From positions 434,001 to 498,000 of the forward strand of contig NZ_CAMGZA010000001.1 in NCBI RefSeq assembly GCF_946151065.1: 64,000 nt of DNA. The letters are read 5' to 3'. Of the stretch, positions 12,313-20,855 are shown piece by piece (within the stretch, counting starts at the first letter, position 1; every line of letters starts with the position of its first letter). The position numbers and the translations under genes were made by a program. A model generated the notes under the pieces. The model ran no database searches. It saw only the letters and a program-made list of their open reading frames with translations, and was not told where the DNA came from. This stretch comes from Microbacterium sp. Marseille-Q6965 (GTDB lineage Bacteria > Actinomycetota > Actinomycetes > Actinomycetales > Microbacteriaceae).

Positions 12313-14394
12313 TCAGGCGTGGCCGGCGCGCTCCATGGCGCGCAGCTCCTTCTTGAGGTCCTGCACCTCGTCGCGGAGCCGCGCGGCCAGCTCGAACTTC
12401 AGCTCGTCCGCCGCGGTGAGCATCTGCGCGGTGAGGTCGGCGATCGTCTCCTCGAGCTGCGTGGCGCCCTCGGCGGCGATGCCCTCGCGTTTGCGCAGCG
12501 GCGTGGGGCTCTTGCCCTTGCCCGACTTGGTGCGGGAGGCGTCGCGCTTCGAGAGCATCTCGGCCGTGTCGGCGCCCTCGCGGGCGAGCGCGTCGGTGAT
12601 GTCGGCGATCCGCTTGCGCAGCGGCTGCGGGTCGATCCCGTTCTCCTTGTTGTAGGCGATCTGGATCTCGCGGCGGCGATTGGTCTCCTCGATCGCACTG
12701 CGCATGGACTCGGTGACCGTGTCGGCGTACATGTGCACCTGGCCCGAGACGTTTCGGGCGGCTCGCCCGATCGTCTGGATGAGCGAGGTGCCCGAGCGCA
12801 GGAAGCCCTCCTTGTCGGCGTCGAGGATCGCGACGAGCGACACCTCGGGCAGGTCGAGGCCCTCACGCAGCAGGTTGATGCCGACGAGCACGTCGTACAC
12901 GCCCTGGCGCAGCTCGGTGAGCAGCTCGACCCGGCGCAGCGTGTCGACGTCGGAGTGCAGGTACCGCACGCGCACGCCGTGCTCGCCGAGGAAGTCGGTC
13001 AGCTCCTCGGCCATCTTCTTCGTGAGCGTGGTCACGAGAACGCGCTCGTCGCGGTCGACCCGCACCCGGATCTCCTCGAGCAGGTCATCGATCTGGCCCT
13101 TCGACGGCTTCACGACGATCTCGGGGTCGATGAGGCCGGTCGGCCGGATGATCTGCTCGACCACGCCGTCGGCGATGCCCATCTCGTACTTGCCCGGCGT
13201 GGCCGACAGGTACACGGTCTGGCCGATGCGCTCCTTGAACTCGTCCCACCGCAGCGGCCGGTTGTCCATGGCGCTGGGCAGCCGGAAGCCATGCTCGACG
13301 AGGGTGCGCTTGCGGGAGGCGTCGCCCTCGTACATGGCCCCGATCTGCGGCACGGTGACGTGCGACTCGTCGATGACCATGAGGAAGTCGTCGGGGAAGA
13401 AGTCGAGCAGCGTGTGCGGCGGCTCGCCGGGCATCCGGCCGTCGAGGTGACGCGAGTAGTTCTCGATGCCCGAGCAGAAGCCGAGCTGCTGCAGCATCTC
13501 GAGGTCGAACGACGTGCGCATCTGCAGGCGCTGCGCCTCGAGCAGCTTGCCCTGACGGTTCAGCTCGTCGAGGCGCTGCTTCAGCTCCTCCTCGATCGTC
13601 TTGATCGCCCGCTGCACGGTGTCGGTACCGGCCGCGTAGTGGGTGGCGGGGAAGATCGCGACGGCGTCCATCCGTTCGATCACGTCTCCCGTGAGGGGGT
13701 GGAGCTTGTACAGCGCCTCGATCTCGTCGCCGAACATCTCGATCCGGATCGCGTACTCCTCGTACACGGGGATGATCTCGATCGTGTCGCCGCGCACGCG
13801 GAAGTTGCCGCGCGAGAAGTCGACGTCGTTGCGGTTGTACTGCATCGCGATGAACTGCCGGATGATCGCATCGCGGTCGTACCGCTCCCCCACCTGCAGC
13901 GCGACGAGGGCACGCAGGTACTCCTCGGGCGAACCGAGGCCATAGATGCACGAGACGGTGCTCACCACGACGACGTCGCGGCGACTCAGAAGCGAGTTCG
14001 TCGTGGAGTGGCGCAGGCGCTCGACCTCGGCGTTGATGGACGAGTCCTTCTCGATGAAGGTGTCCGTCTGCGGCACGTACGCCTCGGGCTGGTAGTAGTC
14101 GTAGTACGAGACGAAGTACTCGACCGCGTTGTGGGGCATGAGCTCGCGGAACTCGTTCGCCAGCTGCGCCGCGAGGGTCTTGTTGTGCGCGAGCACCAGT
14201 GTCGGGCGCTGCACCTGCTCGATGAGCCACGCCGTCGTCGCGGACTTGCCGGTTCCCGTGGCACCGAGCAGGACGACGTCGGTCTCGCCGGCGTTGATGC
14301 GCGCGGCGAGCTCGGCGATCGCCTTGGGCTGGTCGCCGGAGGGCTCATACTCGCTGACGACCTCGAACGGCCGCACGCTGCGCGTGGTCTCCAT
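12313..14394 (-). CDS. uvrB: Excinuclease ABC subunit B
   Basis: 693-residue UvrB, the helicase-like damage-verification subunit that binds UvrA and then UvrC. Walker A is [13 protein letters not shown] near residues 44-56. The beta-hairpin region contains [20 protein letters not shown]. The DEAD-like box is [10 protein letters not shown], helicase motif VI is QTIGRAARN, and the C-terminal UVR motif follows residue 645. ATG 14394 has GGAGG only one base before it, too close to act as a normal ribosome site, while a -10 box ends six bases upstream. The message is therefore probably leaderless, as for uvrA. Confidence 0.98.
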   Translation of the reverse strand: METTRSVRPFEVVSEYEPSGDQPKAIAELAARINAGETDVVLLGATGTGKSATTAWLIEQVQRPTLVLAHNKTLAAQLANEFRELMPHNAVEYFVSYYDYYQPEAYVPQTDTFIEKDSSINAEVERLRHSTTNSLLSRRDVVVVSTVSCIYGLGSPEEYLRALVALQVGERYDRDAIIRQFIAMQYNRNDVDFSRGNFRVRGDTIEIIPVYEEYAIRIEMFGDEIEALYKLHPLTGDVIERMDAVAIFPATHYAAGTDTVQRAIKTIEEELKQRLDELNRQGKLLEAQRLQMRTSFDLEMLQQLGFCSGIENYSRHLDGRMPGEPPHTLLDFFPDDFLMVIDESHVTVPQIGAMYEGDASRKRTLVEHGFRLPSAMDNRPLRWDEFKERIGQTVYLSATPGKYEMGIADGVVEQIIRPTGLIDPEIVVKPSKGQIDDLLEEIRVRVDRDERVLVTTLTKKMAEELTDFLGEHGVRVRYLHSDVDTLRRVELLTELRQGVYDVLVGINLLREGLDLPEVSLVAILDADKEGFLRSGTSLIQTIGRAARNVSGQVHMYADTVTESMRSAIEETNRRREIQIAYNKENGIDPQPLRKRIADITDALAREGADTAEMLSKRDASRTKSGKGKSPTPLRKREGIAAEGATQLEETIADLTAQMLTAADELKFELAARLRDEVQDLKKELRAMERAGHA

Positions 14395-14400
14395 GCCTCC

Positions 14401-14422
14401 AGCCTAGGCGCGGCCTCCGACA
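14401..14422 (-). promoter_or_regulatory. RecA-independent (PafBC-type) DNA-damage promoter of uvrB
   Basis: On the minus strand this reads TGTCGGAG, eight bases, then TAGGCT, matching the RecA-NDp/PafBC pattern with one mismatch. The surrounding 36 bases (14401-14436) match 33 of 36 with the uvrA promoter block at 7616-7651. The distance from the -10 box to the start codon is six bases at both genes. Confidence 0.75.
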
Positions 14423-14430
14423 CGGGATCC

Positions 14431-14455
14431 GGCCCCGGGCGGACGGCCCGGGGCC
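14431..14455 (-). terminator. Hairpin after the cupin gene
   Basis: A perfect ten-base stem, GGCCCCGGGC / GCCCGGGGCC, with a five-base loop, eight bases beyond the cupin stop. It has no T-run, so termination strength is uncertain. It also separates the cupin gene from the uvrB promoter immediately downstream. Confidence 0.6.
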
Positions 14456-14462
14456 GCAGCGA

Positions 14463-14951
14463 TCAGGCCGACGCGGCGAACGTCGCGATCCGACCGGCGT
14501 TGCGGTGATAGACCTCGCGGTCCGCAGCGTCCAGTTCGACCGGCTCGCCGCTCGCGACCAGATCGTAGAAGCCGGGCACGCTCGACTCCTCCGGCTGTGA
14601 ACCGAGGTCGTTCGCCATGATCGTCACGGCGTAGAGGCGGTCGGTCGTCGAGGTGTTCTTGATGTGATGCACCGAGTTGGCAGGCAGGACGAGGACATCC
14701 CCCGCCGAGACCTCCACGCTGTGCTCGTCGCTGTACGCGACGCCGCTGCCCTGGATGAAGAGGAAGATCTCGACCGACGCGGGATGCGAGTTGTCCGGCT
14801 GCACGCCCTCGGGGTCCCAGATCTCGAAGAACACGCTCGTCGGGGAACCGTCGATCGGCCCGGTCAGGGGCACGAGCCGCACCGTGTCCTCGGCGGTGAT
14901 GCGGTAGCACGTGAGGTCGCGGGTGTCTTTCAGTACGGGCGCGTCGGCCAT
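14463..14951 (-). CDS. Cupin-domain protein of the catabolic island
   Basis: 162-residue single-domain cupin. Motif 1 is around GSGVAYSDEHSVEVSAGDVLVLPANSVHHIKN: metal-ligand candidates are the Glu/His in SVEIFLFIQG...EHSVEV and the HH pair. It could be a small isomerase, a dioxygenase-like enzyme or a ligand-binding protein; the sequence does not decide. ATG 14951 is preceded by a GAAAGACGG stretch. It lies beside the amidohydrolase/GntR genes. A near-copy of the GntR operator (15040-15050) and a 15-base element shared with the gntR upstream region lie 70-100 bases before it, so it is probably part of the same regulon. Confidence 0.85.
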   Translation of the reverse strand: MADAPVLKDTRDLTCYRITAEDTVRLVPLTGPIDGSPTSVFFEIWDPEGVQPDNSHPASVEIFLFIQGSGVAYSDEHSVEVSAGDVLVLPANSVHHIKNTSTTDRLYAVTIMANDLGSQPEESSVPGFYDLVASGEPVELDAADREVYHRNAGRIATFAASA

Positions 14952-15018
14952 GATGATCCGTCTTTCGTTCGGCGGGGCCGGCGGGTGGCGACCGGCGTGA
15001 GCAATCTAGGCATGCTGA

Positions 15019-15033
15019 TGTTTCGGCGGCGTG
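15019..15033. repeat. Shared 15-base element, copy 1 (upstream of the cupin gene)
   Basis: TGTTTCGGCGGCGTG here recurs with one change at 17237-17251. Each copy lies about 70 bases upstream of a minus-strand gene start (cupin and gntR) and close to a TGGTCNGAC site. It may be a second regulator-binding site or part of the promoters; the function is unknown. Confidence 0.45.
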
Positions 15034-15039
15034 ACGACG

Positions 15040-15050
15040 TGGTCAGACAA
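15040..15050. promoter_or_regulatory. Degenerate GntR-type operator before the cupin gene
   Basis: TGGTCAGACAA matches the perfect TGGTCAGACCA at 17185-17195 in 10 of 11 positions. It lies about 90 bases upstream of the cupin ATG. Assigned to the adjacent FadR-type regulator by inference. Confidence 0.45.
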
Positions 15051-15079
15051 CCGACCACCGCGGCTCACCGCCGCGCGCG

Positions 15080-16429
15080 TCAGCCCTGGGCGGCGAGCCG
15101 CGGAAGGCGCTCGTGGATCTGGCGCGACGCCTCGGCGGCCAGGGGCGATTCGACGCGCCCCTCGCTGACGAGGCGTTCGCCGCCCACCCACACCTCCCGC
15201 AGGTTGCGCGTGCCGCACGCGAGCACGTACGTCCCGATCGGGTCCCACACCGGTCCGACGTCGGGCGAGCGCGGATCGACGACGAGGAAGTCCGCGCTCT
15301 TGCCCGGTTCCAGGGTGCCCACCCTGTCGCCCACGCCGAGCAGGTCGGCGGCGCCCGCCGTGTGCATCCGCAGCACGTCGGCGGCGCCGAGCACCGTCGG
15401 GTCCTGCTCGGCCGCGCGCACGGCGTACAGACCCATCCGCATGTTCTGCCACGGGTCGGCGAGGTCCGTGCACGCCTGGTCGTCGATGCCGAGGCCCACG
15501 CGGGCGCCCCTGCGCCGCCACTGGGCGACATCCGCGATGCCCGAGCCGAGTCGCCCGTTCGCCGTCGGTTGCCACGAGAAACCGCACCCGGCCTCGGCGG
15601 CTTCGGCCACGATCCGGTCGCCCGCGTGCACGAAGTGGCCGAAGATCATCGTCGTCCCGAGCGCGCCCGCGTCCCGGTACCAGTCGAACTTCGTGCGCTG
15701 GATGTCGACGCGGCTGTTCGTCTCGAGCAGATGGGCCTGATTCCGCAGCCCGTGCCGGCGCATCAGCTCGACCTCGATCTCGGCCGTGCGCGGCGATGAC
15801 GACCACTGCTGTCCACCCGCGAGCGCGACGCCCAGGAACCGGTCGCCGCGCTTGCCCGCTGCATACGCGAGGACGTCCTCGACGCGAGCGACCGTGGCGG
15901 CGTCGTCGCCGTGTCCCTCGTCGAGGTACTCCGCGTGCACGAAGCGGATCCCCGCATCGAGCTTGGCGTCGAGCTGACGAAGCGAGAACTCCGGTTCACG
16001 GAGCCGGCCGATCGTGTCGCGACGACCGTCGCGCATCGGCTCCCAGGTCGTTCGGCGCTCGGTGAAATCCCATGCCGTCGTGATGCCGGCCGCGAGGACG
16101 TCGAGCGCGCCGTGCAGCGTGCACCAGTAGATGTCCTCGGCACGGGCGTTGCGGGTGACGCCGTACATCTTCTCGCACCAGCCGTACAGCGGCTCGTCGT
16201 TGCCGAGGCCCCGCGAACCGCTGGTGGCCAGGTGGGAGTGCGACGAGACGAAGCCCGGCGCGACGAACGCCCCACCGACATCCACGACGGGAACGTCGAC
16301 GCTCGGCGGCGCGCCCTCGCCGACGGCTGCCACGAGCCCGTCGCGAACGTGCATCCAGGCGTCATCGAGAACGCGGTCCGCCGTGACGATGAGGCGGGCA
16401 TGGGTGATCAAGACATCAGGTGAGGGCAC
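15080..16429 (-). CDS. ATZ/TRZ-type amidohydrolase (metal-dependent aminohydrolase)
   Basis: 449-residue enzyme of the amidohydrolase superfamily, the group that includes chlorohydrolases, 8-oxoguanine, cytosine and S-adenosylhomocysteine deaminases. Ligand motifs are in order: HSH in FVSSHSHLATSG, the His of QAHLLETNSR, the His of FGHFVHAGD, and the Asp of GIDDQACTD. The composite barrel ends in the usual LEPGKSADFLVVD strand. The likely reaction is hydrolytic removal of an amino or other leaving group from a ring carbon; the substrate is unknown. The start is GTG 16429 with a weak GGGTG upstream. It is downstream of gntR on the same strand by 34 bases. Confidence 0.9.
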   Translation of the reverse strand: MPSPDVLITHARLIVTADRVLDDAWMHVRDGLVAAVGEGAPPSVDVPVVDVGGAFVAPGFVSSHSHLATSGSRGLGNDEPLYGWCEKMYGVTRNARAEDIYWCTLHGALDVLAAGITTAWDFTERRTTWEPMRDGRRDTIGRLREPEFSLRQLDAKLDAGIRFVHAEYLDEGHGDDAATVARVEDVLAYAAGKRGDRFLGVALAGGQQWSSSPRTAEIEVELMRRHGLRNQAHLLETNSRVDIQRTKFDWYRDAGALGTTMIFGHFVHAGDRIVAEAAEAGCGFSWQPTANGRLGSGIADVAQWRRRGARVGLGIDDQACTDLADPWQNMRMGLYAVRAAEQDPTVLGAADVLRMHTAGAADLLGVGDRVGTLEPGKSADFLVVDPRSPDVGPVWDPIGTYVLACGTRNLREVWVGGERLVSEGRVESPLAAEASRQIHERLPRLAAQG

Positions 16430-16463
16430 TCGCGCACCCTAGCCCCGCCGTGTGACGGTCATG

Positions 16464-17165
16464 TCACGCGCGGCGCTGGGCGTCCTTGACCACCCGCCGG
16501 ACCTCTTCGAGATGACGGGCCATCGCCGCGGCGGCCGCCGACCCGTCTCGCGCCACGACGGCCTGCAGGATCGCCCAATGTCCCGCCAATGCCACCTCAC
16601 GACCGATCGACGTCTCGTGCACGAGGGGCAGGATGGCGTCCGAGGGCGCGCGCATCGCGCCCACCGACGCCGCCAGGAGGGGATTTCCCGTCGCCTCGGC
16701 GAGCGCGAGGTGGAACTCGCGGTCCACGGCGGCCGACGCCGCCACGTCGCTCGTCTCGGCCGCACGGCCCAGCAGATCCTCGAGCAGCAACGTCATCGCC
16801 TCGGTGGCTCGCCGTGCGGCGCGCCGCGCGACCCCGGGCTCGATGAGGTCCTCGAGGTCGGCGATCTGTTGCCAATCGGCCCCCGTCGACCCCAGCGAGG
16901 AGGACAGGGCAGCCGCCAGACCGGCCCGCTCGGCGACGATCGTGCCACGCCCGTGCCGCCTGATCAGATGCCCCCGCGCTTCGAGCTCGGCGAGGGCCTG
17001 GCGGATGGTGGCGCGCGAGACATCGAGCGATTCCGCAAGCGCACGCTCCGACGGCACGCGGTCACCGGGCTTCAGCTGCCCGCTCATGAGCAGATCGGTG
17101 AGGTGCGCCACCACCTCCGCCCCCAGGCTCCGCGAGCGACGGGCAAGCGGCGGGATGTTCGTCAT
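16464..17165 (-). CDS. GntR-family (FadR subfamily) transcriptional regulator
   Basis: 233-residue repressor. An N-terminal winged helix (PSERALAESLDVSRATIRQALAELEARG, about residues 35-62) is followed by an all-helical FCD effector domain with metal-ligand-like residues in the FHLALAEATGNPLL helix and the H of LAGHWAILQAV. The ATG 17165 start is supported by GGAGG seven bases upstream; the frame extends further upstream but crosses the operator. A perfect TGGTCAGACCA lies 20 bases before the start, and a second such site lies at the divergent amidase gene. This suggests self-regulation and control of the whole island. The inducer is unknown. Confidence 0.93.
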   Translation of the reverse strand: MTNIPPLARRSRSLGAEVVAHLTDLLMSGQLKPGDRVPSERALAESLDVSRATIRQALAELEARGHLIRRHGRGTIVAERAGLAAALSSSLGSTGADWQQIADLEDLIEPGVARRAARRATEAMTLLLEDLLGRAAETSDVAASAAVDREFHLALAEATGNPLLAASVGAMRAPSDAILPLVHETSIGREVALAGHWAILQAVVARDGSAAAAAMARHLEEVRRVVKDAQRRA

Positions 17166-17184
17166 GGGCGCCTCCGAGGTCAAG

Positions 17185-17195
17185 TGGTCAGACCA
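17185..17195. promoter_or_regulatory. GntR operator upstream of gntR
   Basis: TGGTCAGACCA, a perfect 5-1-5 inverted repeat matching the TGGNNNNNCCA pattern common for FadR-subfamily regulators. It is positioned to block transcription of the regulator and amidohydrolase genes. Confidence 0.65.
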
Positions 17196-17236
17196 TACAA
17201 GCGTCCCCCCTCCCGGTTTCGAACTCGACATCCGTT

Positions 17237-17251
17237 TGTTTCGGCGGTGTG
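17237..17251. repeat. Shared 15-base element, copy 2 (upstream of gntR)
   Basis: TGTTTCGGCGGTGTG; 14 of 15 positions match the copy at 15019-15033. It lies 72-86 bases upstream of the gntR start in the region divergent with the amidase gene. Confidence 0.45.
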
Positions 17252-17361
17252 AAGTGTTCGTCACGCGTTCGTTGATTCGCCGGCTCGCGCGAAACGACGC
17301 GCCTACAGTCGGACCAATCCACAGCGGGACGCGCTGATCCTCTGACACCACGAACGCGGAT

Positions 17362-18936
17362 ATGACACTCACTGGTCTGACCACTCTGATGCCCGGCTTT
17401 GCGCTGGACGCCGACGGGCCTCTGCCCGAGGGGCTCCTCGACGCCTTCGATGCGTACGAACGAGCGCTCGCCGCGGACGACGTGGACGCCCTCGACGACG
17501 CGTTCGAGGACTCGGACTTCGCCCTCCGCGGCGACGGAACTCAGATGCTGCGGGGGCGGGAGGCGATCAGCTCGTTCCGCTCGGCCCGCGGCGGCATCCC
17601 GCGGCGCACCGTCCAGACGCTCCACGTGAGGCCGCTCGGCGACGACGCCGCCGTGGTCATCGCGATGCTGCAGTCACCCTCCGGCGCCCGCGGACAGCAG
17701 ACGCACGTCTGGCGTCGACGTCATGGCATGTGGCGCATCGTCGCTGCCCACGTCTCCTCTACGGCCGCGAAGCCGATCGACGCGACGGTCTGGGTGGCGG
17801 CCGGAGACCCGCTGATCGCGCCGACGCGATCCGGGGAGCTCGACGGCGTCACGGTCGCCGTGAAGGATCTCTTCGAGGTGGCGGGATTGCAGGTCGGCGC
17901 CGGCGTCCCCGCCTTCCGATCCGCACAGCCCCGTGCCGAACGCCATGCTCCCGCCGTCGGTCGTCTTCTCGACGCGGGCGCCGCCGTGGTGGGCATCGCT
18001 CACTCCGACCAGTTCGCCTACAGCCTCTCGGGCATCAACTCGCACTACGGAACGCCGATGAACCCGGCCGCGCCCGACCGGATCCCCGGAGGCTCGTCCT
18101 CGGGGCCGGCGGTCGCCGTCTCGCGGGGGCAGGCATCGGTCGGGCTCGGCACCGACACGGCGGGATCGGTGCGCGTGCCGGCGTCGTATCAGGGTCTGTG
18201 GGGTCTGCGCACCTCGCACGGCGCGGTCCCGCTCGAGGGCGTCGTGCCGCTCGCGCCCTCGTTCGACGCCGTCGGATGGATCACGCGTGAGGGCGCTCTC
18301 CTCGAGCGGATCGCCGGCACGATGCTCCCCGACTCCGCCACGATGCCCCTCGACGATGCCGAGGTGGTGTCGGTCTCGGTCCTCTCCTCGCTCGCCTCGA
18401 CCCCCGTTCGCTCGGTGTTCGAGGATGAAGCGGCGCGCATCGGCGCTCGGCCCCTGGACGTGGAGCTCCCGCTCGAGGAGTGGTTCGCGGCCTTCCGCAC
18501 GCTGCAGGCGTGGGAGGCCTGGCAGACGCACGGCGCCTGGATCGCGGCCCACCCCGGCAGTCTCGGCGCCGATGTCGCCGCGCGCTTCGCCGCGGCGGCG
18601 CAGGTGTCGGAGGCCGACGCCGCTGCCGCCCGCGCGGTGGTCGCCGAGGCGCGCTCCGCCGTCCGCGCACTGCTGGCCCGCAGAATCCTCGTCCTGCCCA
18701 GCACGGCGAATCCCCCCGTACGCCTCGACGCCGTGCAGGAGGCCATCGACGCCGACCGCGCCGACACGCTCCGCCTCACCTTCCTCGCGTCCCTCGCCGG
18801 GCTCCCCGCGCTCTCGGCGCCGCTGCTCCGTGTCGACGGCCTGCCCGTCGGGCTCGGCTTCGTCGGCCCGGCGGGAAGCGACGCCGCCCTCGTGCGACGC
18901 GCCCTCGATCTTGCTCCTTCCCGCACCGCTTCCTGA
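17362..18936 (+). CDS. AtzH-like domain fused to amidase-signature hydrolase
   Basis: 524-residue fusion. Residues about 20-135 form an NTF2-like AtzH/DUF3225 domain (AYERALAADDVDALDDAF; THVWRRRHGMWRIVAAHVSS). Residues 145-520 form an amidase-signature enzyme with catalytic Lys168 (VAVKDLFE), cis-Ser in GGSSSG (245-247) and nucleophile Ser269 (GTDTAGSVRVPA). In cyanuric-acid pathways AtzH, AtzG and AtzE are separate and act on biuret-type amides, so this enzyme probably cleaves a related terminal amide. ATG 17362 and ATG 17389 are both possible; the perfect operator at 17373-17383 lies between them and favours the downstream start. The gene leads a plus-strand operon reaching 23270. Confidence 0.9.
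   Translation: MTLTGLTTLMPGFALDADGPLPEGLLDAFDAYERALAADDVDALDDAFEDSDFALRGDGTQMLRGREAISSFRSARGGIPRRTVQTLHVRPLGDDAAVVIAMLQSPSGARGQQTHVWRRRHGMWRIVAAHVSSTAAKPIDATVWVAAGDPLIAPTRSGELDGVTVAVKDLFEVAGLQVGAGVPAFRSAQPRAERHAPAVGRLLDAGAAVVGIAHSDQFAYSLSGINSHYGTPMNPAAPDRIPGGSSSGPAVAVSRGQASVGLGTDTAGSVRVPASYQGLWGLRTSHGAVPLEGVVPLAPSFDAVGWITREGALLERIAGTMLPDSATMPLDDAEVVSVSVLSSLASTPVRSVFEDEAARIGARPLDVELPLEEWFAAFRTLQAWEAWQTHGAWIAAHPGSLGADVAARFAAAAQVSEADAAAARAVVAEARSAVRALLARRILVLPSTANPPVRLDAVQEAIDADRADTLRLTFLASLAGLPALSAPLLRVDGLPVGLGFVGPAGSDAALVRRALDLAPSRTAS
17373..17383. promoter_or_regulatory. GntR operator at the amidase/ABC operon start
   Basis: TGGTCTGACCA, a perfect 5-1-5 inverted repeat matching the site before gntR except at its central base. 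It lies 11 bases into the longer reading frame, or 5 bases before ATG 17389, where bound repressor would block initiation of the whole plus-strand operon. Confidence 0.65.
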
Positions 18937-18964
18937 TCGCGCACCACCTCACCCACGGAGAATC

Positions 18965-20014
18965 ATGACCACACGCTCCCCCCGTCGTCGCATGACGACC
19001 GTCGCGGCGCTTTCGCTCGCGACCGCCCTGTCCCTCGCGTCGTGCGCGGTGTCCGAGGACACGGCGGCGTCCGCGGACGAAGCCACGTCGCTCGACATGG
19101 TGCTCGCCTGGTACCCCGACCCTGAAAGCGGCGGCTTCTACGCGGCCGAAGCGCTCGGCTACTACGACGACATCGATCTCGACGTGTCCTTCACCCCCGG
19201 CGGCCCGAATGTGTCGTCCACCCAGATCGTCGCGAGCGGTCGGTCCGCGTTCGGCATGAGCGACGCCGGCGCCGTGCTGCAGGCGCGCGCCGAGGGGATC
19301 CCCATCGTCGCCATCGCCGCCATGTACCAGATCAACCCGGTCGGCGTCATGGTGCACGCCTCGCGCGGCGTCGAGAGTTTCGAGGACATGCGGGACATGA
19401 CCTTCGTCTCTCAGACCGGCCAGATCGGTCCCGAGTGGGTGGGCAGGCAGCTGGGCGTCGAGCTGAAGACGCAGGCCTACAGCGGCTCCATCGCGAACTT
19501 CATCAACGACGACTCGCTGGTGCAGCAGGGGTGGCCGACCAACGAGACCTATCAGGCGCTCGAGCAGGGGGTCGAGACGGACTTCTTCCCCTATGCGGAG
19601 GCTGGCATCAACCCGTACAACGACGTGATCTTCACGACGGAGGAGTTCCTCGCGGAGAACCCCGAGGTCGTGCGGGACTTCCTCGAGGCCTCGATGCAGG
19701 GCTGGTACGAGTACATGAGCGACATCGAGGCCGCAACGGCCGGGAACGAGCTGCTGCTCGCCGACAACGAGGAGCAGTCGCCGGAGCTGCAGTGGTACGG
19801 CTGGGACCGGCAGCGCGAGTACATCGTCGCCGAGGAGGGCGCCGGGCAGCTCGGCACGATGACGGAGGAGCGGTGGGCGACGCTCATCGACCAGTTCGTC
19901 GAGCTCGGCCGGCTCGAGGAGCCGCTGGAGCCGTCGGAGGTGTTCGACGCCTCGTTCCTGCCCGACATCGCCGCCCCGACGGAGCTCCCGCCCGCACCCG
20001 AGGGCAGCTACTGA
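18965..20014 (+). CDS. NMT1/THI5-type ABC transporter substrate-binding lipoprotein
   Basis: 349-residue solute-binding protein with a lipoprotein signal: basic N-terminus, hydrophobic core and lipobox LASC at Cys27. The mature start LDMVLAWYPDPESGGFYAAEALGYY is the NMT1/THI5-like fold shared by pyrimidine-precursor, taurine and sulfonate binders. VASGRSAFGMSDAG and the internal AAMYQINPVGVMVH segment also fit. A nitrogen-ring or amide ligand is inferred from the hydrolases around it. ATG 18965 is preceded by GGAG (ACGGAGAATC). A strong hairpin follows the stop, which would make this gene more abundant than the downstream ATPase and permease. Confidence 0.92.
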   Translation: MTTRSPRRRMTTVAALSLATALSLASCAVSEDTAASADEATSLDMVLAWYPDPESGGFYAAEALGYYDDIDLDVSFTPGGPNVSSTQIVASGRSAFGMSDAGAVLQARAEGIPIVAIAAMYQINPVGVMVHASRGVESFEDMRDMTFVSQTGQIGPEWVGRQLGVELKTQAYSGSIANFINDDSLVQQGWPTNETYQALEQGVETDFFPYAEAGINPYNDVIFTTEEFLAENPEVVRDFLEASMQGWYEYMSDIEAATAGNELLLADNEEQSPELQWYGWDRQREYIVAEEGAGQLGTMTEERWATLIDQFVELGRLEEPLEPSEVFDASFLPDIAAPTELPPAPEGSY

Positions 20015-20022
20015 TCATCCCT

Positions 20023-20055
20023 CCGGCCGGCCCTGCCACACGCAGGGCCGGCCGG
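20023..20055 (+). terminator. Intra-operon hairpin (partial terminator) after the binding-protein gene
   Basis: A perfect 13-base stem, CCGGCCGGCCCTG / CAGGGCCGGCCGG, with a seven-base loop, eight bases after the stop codon. It has no T-run. Such hairpins between binding-protein and membrane-component genes commonly stabilise or partly terminate the message. Confidence 0.65.
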
Positions 20056-20078
20056 TCCCCGGAACACCTGGAGTCGCC

Positions 20079-20855
20079 ATGACCACTGCCACGCTTGCGG
20101 ACGTCGTCGTCGAGGAGACCGCGAAGCCGCTCATCGAGTTCTCGCGCGTCGAGAAGACCTACAGCAACGGATTCCAAGCCGTCACTCCGTTCGACCTGAG
20201 CGTCGACCGTGGCGAGATCGTCTCGCTGGTCGGTCCTTCCGGATGCGGCAAGACCACCGTCATCCGGATGGCCGCCGGGCTTTCGAAGATCACCGGCGGG
20301 ACGCTGACCCGCCGCACCGACGAGCTGGCGTACGTGTTCCAGGATCCGACGCTGCTCGCCTGGCGAAACGTGCGCAGCAACGTGGAACTCGTGGCGAAGC
20401 TGAAGGGCGTCGACAAGGAGACGCGACGCGCGGCTGCCACCCGTGCCATCGAGACGGTCGGGCTCAGCGCGTTCGAGAAGGCGCTGCCGCGTCAGCTGTC
20501 GGGGGGCATGAAGATGCGTGTCTCCCTTGCGCGCGCCATCACCGGCTCGCCCGACCTGCTCCTGATGGATGAACCGTTCGCCGCGCTGGACGAGTTCACG
20601 CGCGCGACGATGCAGCGGGAGCTGTTGCGCCTGTGGCGCGCGAACGACTTCAGCGCCATGTTCATCACGCACTCGATCAGCGAGGCGGTGACGCTCGGGC
20701 ACCGCGTCGTCGTCATGGCGTCCAAGCCCGGACGCATCGCGGCCGTCCTGACCTCGCCGAGCCCACCCGACAAGGGCGACACACCGCGCGACGAGCAGGC
20801 GCTCGCCGAGCTGAGCTCCGAGATCTCCGCCATGCTCGCAGGAGGCGAACGATGA
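20079..20855 (+). CDS. ABC transporter ATP-binding protein (SsuB/TauB type)
   Basis: 258-residue ATPase. Walker A is GPSGCGKTTV, the Q-loop lies in YVFQDPTLLAWRNVRSNVEL, the signature is LSGGMKMRVSLARA, Walker B is LLLMDEPFAALDE, and the switch His is in FITHSISEA. It energises import with the adjacent permease and NMT1-type binding protein. The start is ATG 20079. It overlaps the permease start by ATGA. Confidence 0.95.
   Translation: MTTATLADVVVEETAKPLIEFSRVEKTYSNGFQAVTPFDLSVDRGEIVSLVGPSGCGKTTVIRMAAGLSKITGGTLTRRTDELAYVFQDPTLLAWRNVRSNVELVAKLKGVDKETRRAAATRAIETVGLSAFEKALPRQLSGGMKMRVSLARAITGSPDLLLMDEPFAALDEFTRATMQRELLRLWRANDFSAMFITHSISEAVTLGHRVVVMASKPGRIAAVLTSPSPPDKGDTPRDEQALAELSSEISAMLAGGER

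Noticed and set aside
12319..14508. A 729-codon plus-strand frame opposite uvrB
   Set aside because: Same shadow effect. UvrB is intact on the minus strand and the antisense translation shows no family features.
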